DNA of 64,000 nucleotides. It comes from Bettongia penicillata ogilbyi (lineage: Eukaryota > Chordata > Mammalia > Diprotodontia > Potoroidae). The stretch is from positions 8,952,644 to 9,016,643 of the forward strand of contig JAJHZJ010000496.1 of NCBI GenBank assembly GCA_023548195.1, given 5' to 3'. A model generated the notes under the pieces. It was not told where the DNA came from. It did no database searches and saw only the letters and a program-made list of their open reading frames with translations. The translations under genes were made by a program, and so were the position numbers. Shown here piece by piece: positions 22,259 to 31,289 of the stretch (position 1 is its first letter; each line of letters starts with the position of its first letter).

Positions 22259-22416
22259 TGAGCTGGAAACAAGGAAGGAAACATACAAGGAAGAAAACAT
22301 ACAAGAAAGGAAGAGAAAATAGGGAGAGCCTTATGAGCCTTATGTAGTAGCAAAGTTCAAGGCTTGAGGCCAGGAAGTCCTGAGTTTGTATATTGCTACC
22401 TTGCACACTTACACTT

Positions 22417-22484
22417 TCTATGACTGATCTATATTTGGTCCAGGGTTACCAGTGACCCTGGACCAAATAGAGATCAGTCACAGA
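22417..22484. repeat. Near-perfect inverted repeat (30-bp arms, 8-nt loop)
   Basis: The left arm is 22417-22446 and the right arm 22455-22484, complementary at 28 of 30 positions (an A/G and an A/C mismatch), with an 8-base loop (taccagtg). Transcribed from either strand it would form a 68-nt hairpin of precursor-miRNA size. The right arm contains 'gtgaccctgga', reminiscent of a SINE core, so a fold-back duplication of SINE DNA is a plausible origin. No expression evidence is available from sequence. Confidence 0.85.
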
Positions 22485-22499
22485 GTTCAGAGGCCATGT

Positions 22500-22722
22500 A
22501 GTCATAGAAGCATGGCATCCCAGCTTTAGAACCCAAAAGGACTTTAGTGGTCTTTATGTCTAACCCCTTTACTTCACAGATGAAAAAATGGAATCTGGGG
22601 GAATTCTGGGGGGAAGGGATTTGCTCAGGGTCACCCAACTAGTAAAGGTCTGAGGCAAGATCTGACTTTGGCTCTCCCTACTTTCCAGCCTAATGCTTTA
22701 TCCACTGCACCACCTAACCGTC
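22500..22722 (-). mobile_element. MAR/MIR-type SINE, near full length
   Basis: 'catcccagctttagaaccca', 'gctcagggtcacccaactag' and the head complement 'atgctttatccactgcacca' with 'cctaaccgtctcc' are in order. The tRNA-like head is retained. Confidence 0.8.
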
Positions 22723-22727
22723 TCCTG

Positions 22728-22842
22728 AACAGGTGAGGAAACTGAAGATTGCCGAGGTGGGAAAGTGATTGACTTAGGTTCATACAGGTAACAAGAATAA
22801 AATTATGATTTGAACTCAGGATCTTTGACACCATTACCAATG
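22728..22842 (-). mobile_element. MIR-type SINE fragment
   Basis: 'caggtgaggaaactgaagat' and 'tgatttgaactcaggatctt' form a second antisense SINE immediately next to the previous one. Confidence 0.65.
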
Positions 22843-23610
22843 GTCTTGTTGCATGAAGATAATGTAGAATGATGACTGGTCCCTATGATGCAGGGGTATG
22901 ACTTTATAGGGGTTCATTGAATTTACAAGTATTCGAATCAACTTAAACCCTAGTGGGGGAAAATAACCAATGACAACAAAGAAATAAAATGAAGCAAATG
23001 GACTTTGGTTTAACCTGGCTCCCTTGAAGCTTGCCAAAATGCATGAGTACAGCTTTGGAAATCCCATCTGTTTTGCATTTGCAGAACTCCTTGTTCTTAC
23101 AGTATGGGCATGGCTGACTCATTTCTCATTGTGTTCCTATGGCAGGCAGAGGTGTCATTTCCCAAGGAGCCAGACAGCAAGTGGACTTTTTTTAAAAGCA
23201 TGCAATGCAAATAATAAAATGCCTGAAATTTGCATGCCTCTCCCTAATAATTGGAACACCTTCTCTGACTTTCAGTCTGAGGCTGCCCAAGGGCAGGCTT
23301 GACTCTCATTGGTGATTTACATGGGAAATTGATTACCCTGCTGAGTAAACATGTAAATGTATTTTATCATGGTGAGGGAGTTGGATCCCAACACATTCTT
23401 CATCCTCCACCCACTTTATACAGTGAGTGCATGCACTCATATTGGTGATAATCACACTGATTCTTTCTCACAGCACATTAAAGTAATACATTCCGAAGTC
23501 CTGATCTGTAGGCAAAGGACCAGAGTTCAAATCCTATAGTTTATTCCTTACTGTTTGCATGACCCTTCTATGGGTCGTGGTTTCCCTATTTGTAAAGTGG
23601 AAGGGTTGGA
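22843..23610. other. Unassigned single-copy-like DNA with paired octamer motifs
   Basis: This is about 770 bp of largely non-repetitive sequence. It contains ATGCAAAT at 23205-23212 and its reverse complement ATTTGCAT at 23228-23235, plus a related tgcatttgcag near 23076. No coding signal is seen. The motif pair is the only hint of regulatory function. Confidence 0.4.
23205..23235. promoter_or_regulatory. Inverted pair of octamer (POU-type) motifs, candidate
   Basis: ATGCAAAT and ATTTGCAT lie 15 bp apart in opposite orientation in non-repetitive DNA. The octamer is the known binding site of OCT/POU factors. Function is inferred from motif alone and chance occurrence in AT-rich DNA is possible. 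Confidence 0.3.
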
Positions 23611-23611
23611 C

Positions 23612-23800
23612 AGATGAGGAATTCTTAAATTGGAGTCTGAAATGTAAAAAAAAAAAATGATCACTGCATTTCTATATAATTAGTTTCTTCTGTAATCCTT
23701 TTTCTTTTTTTCACTTAAAGACATTCTGATAAGGGATCCATAGTTTTCATCAGATTGTCAAGGTTCAAAGATACAAGAAATGGTTAAGATCCCCTGGATT
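23612..23800 (+). mobile_element. hAT-like non-autonomous element (family shared with 61365)
   Basis: 'attcttaaattggagtctga' at the left, 'attctgataagggatccata' and 'ttttcatcagattgtcaagg' in the middle and 'agaaatggttaagatcccct' at the right give a 190-bp element whose ends are loosely inverted (cttaa...gttaag). The homologue at 61365-61535 shares the same middle block. Confidence 0.6.
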
Positions 23801-23814
23801 TGATGGCCTCTGGT

Positions 23815-24015
23815 GTCTCAGTTTTAAATCTATAATCCTTTGATCCTAAGTCACTTAAGTTTTCTGGGTCCCAATTTCCTAGGTGGTCAAGTTCTAAATC
23901 CATGACTTATGCTTTGTCATTTCCTCTTTCTGTGCCTCAGTTTCCTAACTTGTATAATTGGGCTAGATGGTTTTGGAGGTCCCTTAAAGCTCAAGAATTG
24001 TGAGCCAATGATATT
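23815..24015 (+). mobile_element. MIR/THER-type SINE 3' halves (two fragments)
   Basis: 'tcacttaagttttctgggtc' and then 'tctgtgcctcagtttcctaa' with 'gggctagatggttttggagg' show two overlapping sense tails. Confidence 0.6.
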
Positions 24016-24019
24016 TTCA

Positions 24020-24640
24020 ACCATGAAAACAGCAGGAAGAGTTCTCCCTCCATGCTTTGTTGTGGTAGAGAGGCAGTTCTGGCTTCCTATAGTCTATGAG
24101 AGCAGTGCAGCATCAGCAGTTCCCACCATAGTGGAAGCTCAAGCTTGGGCCTAGCCATGAGCTAGCTATGTGTTCATTGACTGACAACTCACCTGTTTGT
24201 TAGAGGCTTCTCACTAGGTTGGCTGCTGGGTGATGAATTCTGGGGCATGCTAATGGATGAATACTGTCTGTAAATCATAAAGGGGTATAAGTTATGTGAC
24301 AATGCCTGGTTCATAGTAAATGCCTAATCAATTCCTGTTGAGTTTAGGTGGAGGGAGGACCACACCATGGAAATCACAGTTCTTGGGAGTATTCTGGAAC
24401 TGAGAGAGGGTGGAGGAGGGGAGGATAACACCACAGCCGGTAACCAGGATTTGCATGTACTATGTAATGTTTCTTTTCCTTTGACCTTCCTTGTCCTTGC
24501 TGCATCTATAAAAGATAGTTCCATAACTTTTATTATGTTGCTATATCCTAGTTAATAAGAATTTCCTATCACTCACTCTGCCCAGTCAAACTAGATCACT
24601 TACATTTCCTAGAATCTGATGTCATTGCCCATAAGAATAA
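24020..24640. other. Unassigned single-copy-like DNA
   Basis: No repeat was recognised except a possible L2 end at about 24296-24345 ('tggttcatagtaaatgccta'). Confidence 0.35.
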
Positions 24641-24775
24641 TACTTGCTAGCATTTACATAGTACTCTAAGATTTACAAAGCTTTCTTTTATTATCTCATT
24701 TGTTCTCCACAACCACCCTGGGAAGGAGGTGCTATTATTATCCCTAGTTTATGGATGAGGAAACTGAGGTTGAGG
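24640..24775 (-). mobile_element. MAR/MIR-type SINE, 3' half
   Basis: 'gctagcatttacatagtact', 'ttatctcatttgttctccac' and 'gaaggaggtgctattattat' lead to 'ggatgaggaaactgaggttg' in antisense order. The head half is absent. Confidence 0.75.
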
Positions 24776-24779
24776 CCTG

Positions 24780-25010
24780 GAATATCCTCATCATTTCTAC
24801 CTTTACAAGTACTTACCTTGTTTCAAAATTCAGTCGAGGTGCCATCTCCTCTGTGAAGGTTTACTGATCGGGAGTTCCCTGGTATCTTTAAGGTCATATA
24901 GGAAATCCTTCACTGAAAGCCCTTTAGAACTTTGACAGCAACCTACCTTTCTAGGCTTATTATACATTCACCCATTTTATGACCCAGTCAAATTGGCCAT
25001 TTAATCCCTC
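24780..25010 (+). mobile_element. Possible L2 LINE 3' fragment
   Basis: 'gaggtgccatctcctctgtg' followed by 'aaggtttactgatcgggagt' resembles the L2 stretch 'gtgccacctcctccatgaagccttccctgat'. It is heavily decayed. Confidence 0.4.
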
Positions 25011-25049
25011 GTATTCAATCCTGTTTTCTTACATTTGTGTTATTGTATT

Positions 25050-25262
25050 TAGAAACAGCTCCTTGGTACAGTGGAGAGAATGTTGGATTTGGAGTCAGAA
25101 AAACCTGAATTTGACTTCTGCTTCAGTCACTTACTAATTCTGTGACCCTGAGCAAATCACTTAATTTCTGAGCCTCAGTTTACTAATCTGTACAATCTGG
25201 AGCTGTTCATCTTGGCTTTAAAGGTCCTTTTGAGCTGTGACTCCATGCTCCTATCATCTATG
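25050..25262 (+). mobile_element. MIR/THER-type SINE
   Basis: 'ctccttggtacagtggagag', 'ttggatttggagtcagaaaa', 'ctgtgaccctgagcaaatca' and 'gcctcagtttactaatctgt' give head through tail in sense order. Confidence 0.8.
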
Positions 25263-25305
25263 TATCTATACATATAAACATAGTTGTCATCTCCTCCTAT
25301 AAATA

Positions 25306-25315
25306 TAAGTTCCCT
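25306..25315. repeat. Left target-site duplication of HAL1 (TAAGTTCCCT)
   Basis: The 10-mer TAAGTTCCCT here is repeated exactly at 27382-27391, on the other side of the HAL1 element. Confidence 0.85.
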
Positions 25316-26500
25316 GGGGTGGAGTAGAAAGATGCAAATACTCTATCTAGCTCTTCCCCCCCAGCCCATAAAATATCTGTAAAGAATGACTCTCAACAAA
25401 TTCTAGAGAAGCAGAAGCCATAAAACGATGGAGTGAAGGAGATTTCCAGCCCAGGGTGACCTGGAAGGCCAACGGGAAAGATCTGTTGCACTGGATGCAG
25501 AGCAGAGTGCAGCCCAGCCTTGGCCATGTGGCACCAGGAGAAGCAGGAGCAGAGCAGGCCTTCAAGGTAGAATGCCCAGCAGCAGGGGAGGTTTTCAGAT
25601 CCCTCAACCCACAAAGTGCCAAAGGCAGCCTCAAAGATCAGTGAGAGGGCTTTGTCAGCTGTGTGAGAAGGGACCAACTCCAGCCAGCTCCAAGTGGCAG
25701 TGGCAAAGGCGGTGGCAGCAGCAGCAGCAGGCCAAGGTAGCTGTGGTGGCTGTGGCAGGCTGCAGCCAGGGTCCATTGTTGGAGCCTTCAGCTTAAAGCC
25801 CCCAGGGGGAATTGAGCAGTTGATCTGAATTTCATCCCTGAGTACTGGCCTGGTGGAACTAGAGGCAGTTGTGGAGAAGGAGTTCTACTACTTGCAGATT
25901 CCAGGCAGAAAAGTTTCTGGTTGCTCCCAGATCAGTGTGCAGGCTTGATTGTGCCACCTTGGAGGAACTGAGATCTTACAGGTCCCCAGAGCATATCTCA
26001 CTCTTGACAAAGGACCCAAAAGTCAAGTAACTGGCTGAGAAAATGCCCAAAAAAAGGGGGAAAAAATAAGAGTATAGAAGATTTCTTTCTTGGTGAACAG
26101 GTATTTTCTCTCATCCTTTCAAATGAGGGAGAACAATGCTTACCATCAGGGGAAGACATAAAAGTCAAGGTTTCTGCATCCCAAACGTCCAAAATAAATA
26201 TGCAATGGTCTCAAGCCATGGAAGAGGTCAAAAATGATTTTGAAAATCAAGTAAGAGAGGTGGAGGAAAATTGGGAAGAGAAATGAGAGTGATGCAAGAA
26301 AATCATGAAAAGCAAGTCAACAGCTTGCTAAAGGAAACTCAAAAAAATGCTGAAGAAAATAACACCTTTGAAAGTAGGCTAACTCAATCGGCAAAAGAGG
26401 TCCAAAAAGCCAATGAGAAGAATGGTTTAAAACATTCTTACATGGAAAGATAATACTTGTAACTCTTGAAACTTTTCTCAGTATCTAGGTAGTTGGTGGG

Positions 26501-26560
<60 letters not shown>

Positions 26561-27381
26561 GAGACAGAGAGCACAGGGTGAGTTGAATAGGAAGGAAGGG
26601 ATTGTATCTGAAAAATAAAATTAAGGGGTGAAAGAGGAATATATTGGAAGAAGAAAGGGAAAAATGGAATGAGGCAAATTATCTCTCATAAAAGAGGTGA
26701 GAAAAAGCTTTTTCAATGGAGGGGAAAATGGGGGAGGTGAGAGGGAAAAAGTGAAGCTTACTCTCATCACATTTGGCTCAAGGAAGGAATAACATGCACA
26801 CTCAATTTATTATGAAAACCTACCTTACACTACAGGAAAGTAGGAGAGAAAAGGATAAGCAGGGTGGGGGGATGATGGAAGGGAGGGCAAATGGGAGGAG
26901 GGAGCAATTGGAAGTAAACACTCTAGGGGAGGGACAAGGTCAAAAGAGAGAATAGAAGAAGTGGTGGGCAGAGATAGGATGGAGGGAAATATAGTTAGTC
27001 TTACACAACATGGCTATTATGGTAATCATTTGCAAAACTACACATATATAGCCTATACTGAATTGCTTGCCTTCTCAGTGGGGATGGGTGGGGAGGGAGG
27101 GAGGAAGAGAAATTGGAACTCAAAGTTTTAGGAACAAATGTTGAGAATTGTTTTTGCATACAACTAGGAAAAAAGAAATACAGGTAATGGGGCATAGAAA
27201 TTTATCTTGCCCTACAGGACAAAAGAGAAGATGGGGATAAGGGAAAGGAGGGGTGTTGGAAGAGAGGGCAGATTGGTGGAAGGGGTAATCAGAATGCTCA
27301 GTGTTTTGGGGTGGGGGAGGGAGAGATGGGGAGAAAATTTGGAATTCAAAATTTTGTGGAAATGAATGTTGAAAACTTAAG
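25316..27381 (+). mobile_element. HAL1 (half-LINE-1) with internally deleted ORF1
   Basis: This 2.07-kb element aligns by eye, block by block, with the longer minus-strand element at 35857-38706. The shared order is a GC-rich 5' UTR (25316-26040), an ORF1 start 'atgcccaaaaaaagggggaa' at about 26042, a coiled-coil coding part (about 26090-26435), then the long A/G-rich 3' region ending 'ttgtggaaatgaatgttgaa'. No reverse transcriptase or endonuclease coding is present, which defines the half-L1 class. At about 26430 the sequence jumps from the coiled-coil segment straight to the post-ORF1 'ttcttacatggaaagataat', skipping about 0.78 kb that encodes the RRM and C-terminal RNA-binding domains in the other copy. 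It carries a (CA)n tract and several stops, so it encodes nothing functional. Exact 10-bp direct repeats flank it. Confidence 0.85.
26504..26558. repeat. (CA)n microsatellite inside HAL1
   Basis: A pure AC run of about 55 bp. The minus-strand HAL1 has non-repetitive sequence (cataaacaag) at the equivalent place, so the repeat expanded or was gained in this copy. Confidence 0.95.
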
Positions 27382-27391
27382 TAAGTTCCCT
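27382..27391. repeat. Right target-site duplication of HAL1
   Basis: Exact repeat of the 10-mer at 25306-25315. Confidence 0.85.
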
Positions 27392-27394
27392 AAA

Positions 27395-27470
27395 TGCAAG
27401 GAGAGCTTAATTTTTGTCTTTGTATTCCTAGAACCTAGCACCATGCCTGGCACATGCTCAGTGATTGATC
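27395..27470 (+). mobile_element. L2 3' terminal fragment
   Basis: 'ttgtctttgtattcctagaa' and 'agcaccatgcctggcacatg' are L2 terminal text. Confidence 0.6.
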
Positions 27471-27474
27471 CATT

Positions 27475-27700
27475 GATCCCTCTACTTTTTGTACTTCCTT
27501 CCTCTTCAAATACTCCAAGAGTTCTTTGGTTCCTCTCCCCTCCCTGCCTCTCTCATTTATATTATACTTAAGTACATGCCACAATCCCTCTCCCACCTCC
27601 TTCAGTGGAACTTAGGAAACTTCTTGAGGTTAGGAGTTGCTTCACGTCTGTGCTCAGCACATAAGAAGTCCCCTTAAAACACCTTTTGAATGAACTTTCC
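27475..27700 (+). mobile_element. Possible L2 3' end, second copy
   Basis: 'acttcttgaggttaggagtt' and 'gtctgtgctcagcacataag' echo the L2 end 'ctccttgaggg...tagcacatagtagg'. Decayed. Confidence 0.45.
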
Positions 27701-28045
27701 TCTTAGATTTGCACACTGGAACAAGGGGCCAGAGCTGGATCTTCTTGGCTTCAGCTACTGTGGTCTCTTCAGTTGGAAAGGATGGGCTCCTGTTGCTGGA
27801 GGCTGCTCAACATTGCCAACCCTGTGGCTAGACTGGATCCTCCATTTTTCAGTCAGGTTTTGGCAGAAATTGGCCTCCTATTGTTCATGTTTCTTTCCAC
27901 TGTGATCATCTACCTCCTCCAAGTCGTGACCTGGGGGAAGTCATAAAATTCATTTTCCATATAAATTGAATGTTTGCATATTAATAATAAAATAAAAATG
28001 GTTTAGTCATTTCCATAACAGTTATTTTATCACCTGTATGGCATA
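27701..28045. other. Unassigned single-copy-like DNA
   Basis: Nothing recognised. The 71-codon plus frame at 27690-27905 shows no family motif. Confidence 0.35.
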
Positions 28046-28049
28046 TACT

Positions 28050-28135
28050 GAGAGTTTAAGTCCTGGAGTCAGGAGATCTAGGTTCAGGTCCTAAATGTAT
28101 TGCCAGCTCCTGTGTGACCTTGAATGAAAAAGTGA
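28050..28135 (+). mobile_element. MIR-type SINE head fragment
   Basis: 'aagtcctggagtcaggagat' and 'gccagctcctgtgtgacctt' give the 5' half only. Confidence 0.6.
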
Positions 28136-28254
28136 TATGTGCACCCCTTATCTATAATGAAAATGTATTGAAAGTATATAAATGAGTGTGTTTCTAAAAC
28201 ATAAATGTTAGATAAATGTGAATATTATTTTTAACTGGACTAGTGATTTCATTG

Positions 28255-28325
28255 GAAGGTAGGAAACAAGTACTTATTAAGTACCTACTATGTGCTAGGC
28301 ACCATACTTAGCACTTCACAAATAT
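28255..28325 (-). mobile_element. L2 3' terminus
   Basis: 'tacttattaagtacctacta' followed by 'tgtgctaggcaccatactta' is the antisense L2 end. Confidence 0.75.
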
Positions 28326-28479
28326 AATTTTATTGGTATAAGGAACTCCTATTGCAGAACTCCCTCTGCTGAAATGGCTTGGGATTTCTCTGATTCTTCC
28401 ACTATGTCCCCATGGTGTAATTTCCTCAGCTCCTTGCCAGAGTTCATTGGCCAACTTTTTCTTGTCCTTTTGTGTATTG

Positions 28480-28600
28480 TCTTCACTCATTAGATTCTCA
28501 GCTCCTTGAAGGAAGTGACTGTCTTTTATTCACATTTGTATATTTCCATAGAGACTTAAGCACCTTGTAGGTGCTCAATATGTAATTGACTAAGATTGCC
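28480..28600 (+). mobile_element. L2 3' terminus
   Basis: 'tcattagattctcagctcct', 'tgaaggaagtgactgtcttt' and 'ccttgtaggtgctcaatatg' are L2 landmarks. Confidence 0.75.
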
Positions 28601-28619
28601 ATCTGATCTACAACTTTGT

Positions 28620-28760
28620 AGTCTTTGAGAATATCTTGGAACACTGAGATGTTAAATGATCCATCCAAAGTCATGCAGCTCTAATTGACCAGAGGTTGAG
28701 ACTTGAATCCAGGTCTTTCTCACTTCAGAGGTCAGCTCTATTATCTTCTCTTTCTTTTGT
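28620..28760 (-). mobile_element. MIR/THER-type SINE fragment
   Basis: 'gatgttaaatgatccatcca', 'aagtcatgcagctctaattg' and 'aatccaggtctttctcactt' lie in antisense order. Confidence 0.6.
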
Positions 28761-28789
28761 CCCAACATTAAACATCTGCTGAATAATAA

Positions 28790-29030
28790 TAGAAATGATA
28801 AAAACAGCTCACATTTACATAGCACCTTAGGGTTGGTAAAATGCTTTGCATGTGTTATCTCATCTGAACTACAACAATCCCAGAAGGTAACTGCCTTTTT
28901 TTGTAGAGAAAATTGAAGACCAGAGAAGCCCAGTATCTCACAGAGAGCTGGTTATGGAGACAGAATTTGAACTCAGATCTTCTGACTTCAAGGCTTGTGT
29001 TTTTTGGAAAACACCATGCTGCTAATGCAA
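28790..29030 (-). mobile_element. MAR/MIR-type SINE
   Basis: 'agctcacatttacatagcac', 'aatgctttgcatgtgttatc', 'gagaaaattgaagaccagag' and 'tttgaactcagatcttctga' give a long antisense copy. Confidence 0.75.
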
Positions 29031-29094
29031 AATAACTACTATGTGAATAACTGGACCATTTCTGTTTCCTTGTTAGTAAGCAATATTTGTTATT

Positions 29095-29420
29095 TGTCCT
29101 TTGTTTTTGAAGAGATGATGTCTTGACTTGCACATGAATTAGATTTAAGCAAGGCAATGTTGCCCAAAGTCTCAGACTCACTCTGTTTTTCAGAATCATC
29201 AAAGTCCAGTGGCAAGACAAAAGTCAAGATGACTGGTGATGGCCTGGAATGCAGTGGATGACCTTAGTATCTTCCATGTCTGACCAAGCTCTAAGCATTC
29301 CACAGTGTCTGCTCTTACCACCTTCATGACCCTTGGAACAAATTATTCTCATCTGTCCATTCCTCTGGGGGCAAGTTTTCACATTCTTGGAGTGGACATC
29401 CTCCTAACTCACTCTCCTAA
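29095..29420 (-). mobile_element. Intermediate-size marsupial repeat (shared with 59570-60015)
   Basis: 'gatgtcttgacttgcacatg', 'ttgcccaaagtctcagactc', 'agtccagtggcaagacaaaa', 'gatgactggtgatggcctgg' and 'gaacaaattattctcatctg' occur here. Each block is found in reverse complement, in the opposite order, at 59720-60015. The part nearest 29100 is related to the long tail of the 320-bp SINEs at 3868, 51340 and 57040. I cannot name the family. Confidence 0.65.
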
Positions 29421-29739
29421 GACGATTTTACCAGAATGTGTCCTCTTCCTATGCTATAGCTTTTTGAGGCCACAAGGACTTGTATGGAGATAGACTTGAC
29501 CATCTAAGTAAGCATCTGGGGTAGGATATGACTGCTCAGAAAATAGACTCTTTGAGGGGTAGAGGATGGAAAAAGCTGAAGCATTTTGAGAATAGCCAAC
29601 AGACAAAGTAAGATTTAAATTTTTGAACCTGAGACAACAAAGATTTGAGTTAGTCATTCATTCAAATATTGTGCAGACATTCAGTGAAGTTTTTCCTTTT
29701 GAGATCCTAAGCGGTTTTATGGCCAGTGCTTGTGACAAA

Positions 29740-29885
29740 TTCTCAGATGAGCCAGACTCCCAGTGTCTCATTCCTCTTCAAATCGTGCCCATCCTTCAAA
29801 GCCTACTTCAAGGTCGGTGCATTTCTTCTACGAGGTCCCATCCCATTGTGACCACACTGACCTCTAATCTCATAGCACATTTTCT
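29740..29885 (+). mobile_element. L2 LINE 3' fragment
   Basis: 'tcttcaaatcgtgcccatcc', 'ttcaaagcctacttcaaggt' and 'atctcatagcacattttcta' correspond to the stretch of L2 downstream of its ORF. Confidence 0.6.
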
Positions 29886-29989
29886 ATAACAGTCATTTGT
29901 CAATTTGAGACCTTTCATAAGTGGATGCCATTCTGTTCATTCAGATGTATTTCTTGCTGCTTCTCCTCCCCTTCTTCTATTTTTCTGTA

Positions 29990-30365
29990 TACACTATGTT
30001 TCAGGCATCTTGGATTACTAGGAATTCACCAAATGTACCATGCCATCTCCTGCTCTGTCTGCATTTCTGCAGTATCATCTATGTCCTTCTCTCCTTTCTG
30101 GAATTCTCATCTTCCTTCAAGCCTTAGTTTCCTCTAGGAAGGCTTGCAATCAGCTGGAAATGTTTGCTCTCCCTCCTCCACTCAACTGTCCTTGAGCCTT
30201 TTGTCCAGATGCCCTTATTACACATTCCTTGTATTTTGCTTATGTGGGTGCACATCACTTTACAGGAAGGTAAGGCCTTTGAGTGTAAGGACAAAGTCAC
30301 TTTGACCTCTGTATAGACCTGCCCCTGTAGGGCCTTTGTATGTATTCAGCCCTTAAATGTTTGCC
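29990..30365 (+). mobile_element. L2 LINE 3' portion
   Basis: 'ttctctcctttctggaattc', 'cttcaagccttagtttcctc', 'ggaaggtaaggcctttgagt' and 'ttcagcccttaaatgtttgc' give a degraded but ordered sense L2 end. Confidence 0.6.
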
Positions 30366-30645
30366 AAACTACTTAATGACTTCTCTTAAGTCAATAACTG
30401 GCTTTTCATGAGTATGGGTCTTCTCTGCCCACCTAAACTATGACATGTTCACTTTGAGCAACCTTTTTCTTTGTTCTTAAAGAGCCCATTACAGGGTTGG
30501 GCAAAGTACATGTTTGTGGCACAAGTGGCTGCTGGGATGCATGAATGAGATCTGGAGTAGATAGTATGATAGCAAAGCTTCCCAGAATCCCAATGATCCA
30601 CCCCTTCTTAAGAGATATGGACCTAGAGCTGTAAGGGATCTTAGA
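30366..30645. other. Unassigned DNA
   Basis: No element was recognised. Confidence 0.3.
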
Positions 30646-30647
30646 GG

Positions 30648-30905
30648 CAGGTCACAGCAGCTGGGTGGTGCAGTGGGTGGATCTGGAGTCAGGAAGACTG
30701 GAATTCAAATCTAGTTTCAGACACTTGCTGCCTGTGTGACTCTGGGCAAGTCACTTAGCTTCTGTTTGCCTCAGTTTCCTCAAGTGTAAAATAGGGATGA
30801 TAATCTATATTAATATAGATAATAATATCTCCCAAGGTTTTTATGAGGATAAAATGAGTTAATGTTCATATTAGTTACTATATAAATCCTAACTACTAGT
30901 ATTAT
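30648..30905 (+). mobile_element. MAR-type tRNA-headed CORE-SINE, full length
   Basis: The head 'cacagcagctgggtggtgca' and box B-like 'gaattcaaatc' are followed by 'gactctgggcaagtcactta', 'cctcagtttcctcaagtgta' and 'atgaggataaaatgagttaa'. The 3' end merges with the (CTA)n repeat at 30921. Confidence 0.85.
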
Positions 30906-30920
30906 TGCTACTATCACCAT

Positions 30921-30964
30921 GACTACTACTACTACTACTACTATTACAGCTACTACTACTACTT

Positions 30965-30999
<35 letters not shown>

Positions 31000-31014
31000 T
31001 TACAACTACTACTT

Positions 31015-31049
<35 letters not shown>

Positions 31050-31059
31050 GTACTACTAC
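30921..31059. repeat. (CTA)n trinucleotide microsatellite
   Basis: About 139 bp of CTA/TAC units with a few interruptions (attaca, cttta) that themselves recur, indicating internal duplication of larger blocks. It grew from the 3' end of the SINE at 30648. Confidence 0.95.
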
Positions 31060-31289
31060 GCACCAATTTCCCTCAGGTTATCTGAAGACTCTTCATATTC
31101 AGCATTGTTCTAGTTCATCTCATGGTTCATCAGTGTTACCTCAGTATCAAGGTCTTTTACATTTAGTTGGTTACATTTAGTTGACTTTGGGTGATTTAAT
31201 TAAACCAAGATTTGTTATTACTTGGTAAAGGTACTGGGGCAAGCATCTTATCACTAACATTAGGTAAAGAGGGAGTTAATTTTGTATAC

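Noticed and set aside
25572..25796. Gln/Ala-rich frame with CAG/GCA repeats, possibly a polyglutamine exon
   Set aside because: It lies in the GC-rich 5' UTR of the HAL1 and aligns with untranslated sequence in the other copy.
30921..31059. CRISPR-like periodic array
   Set aside because: It is a trinucleotide microsatellite without unique spacers, in a mammalian context.
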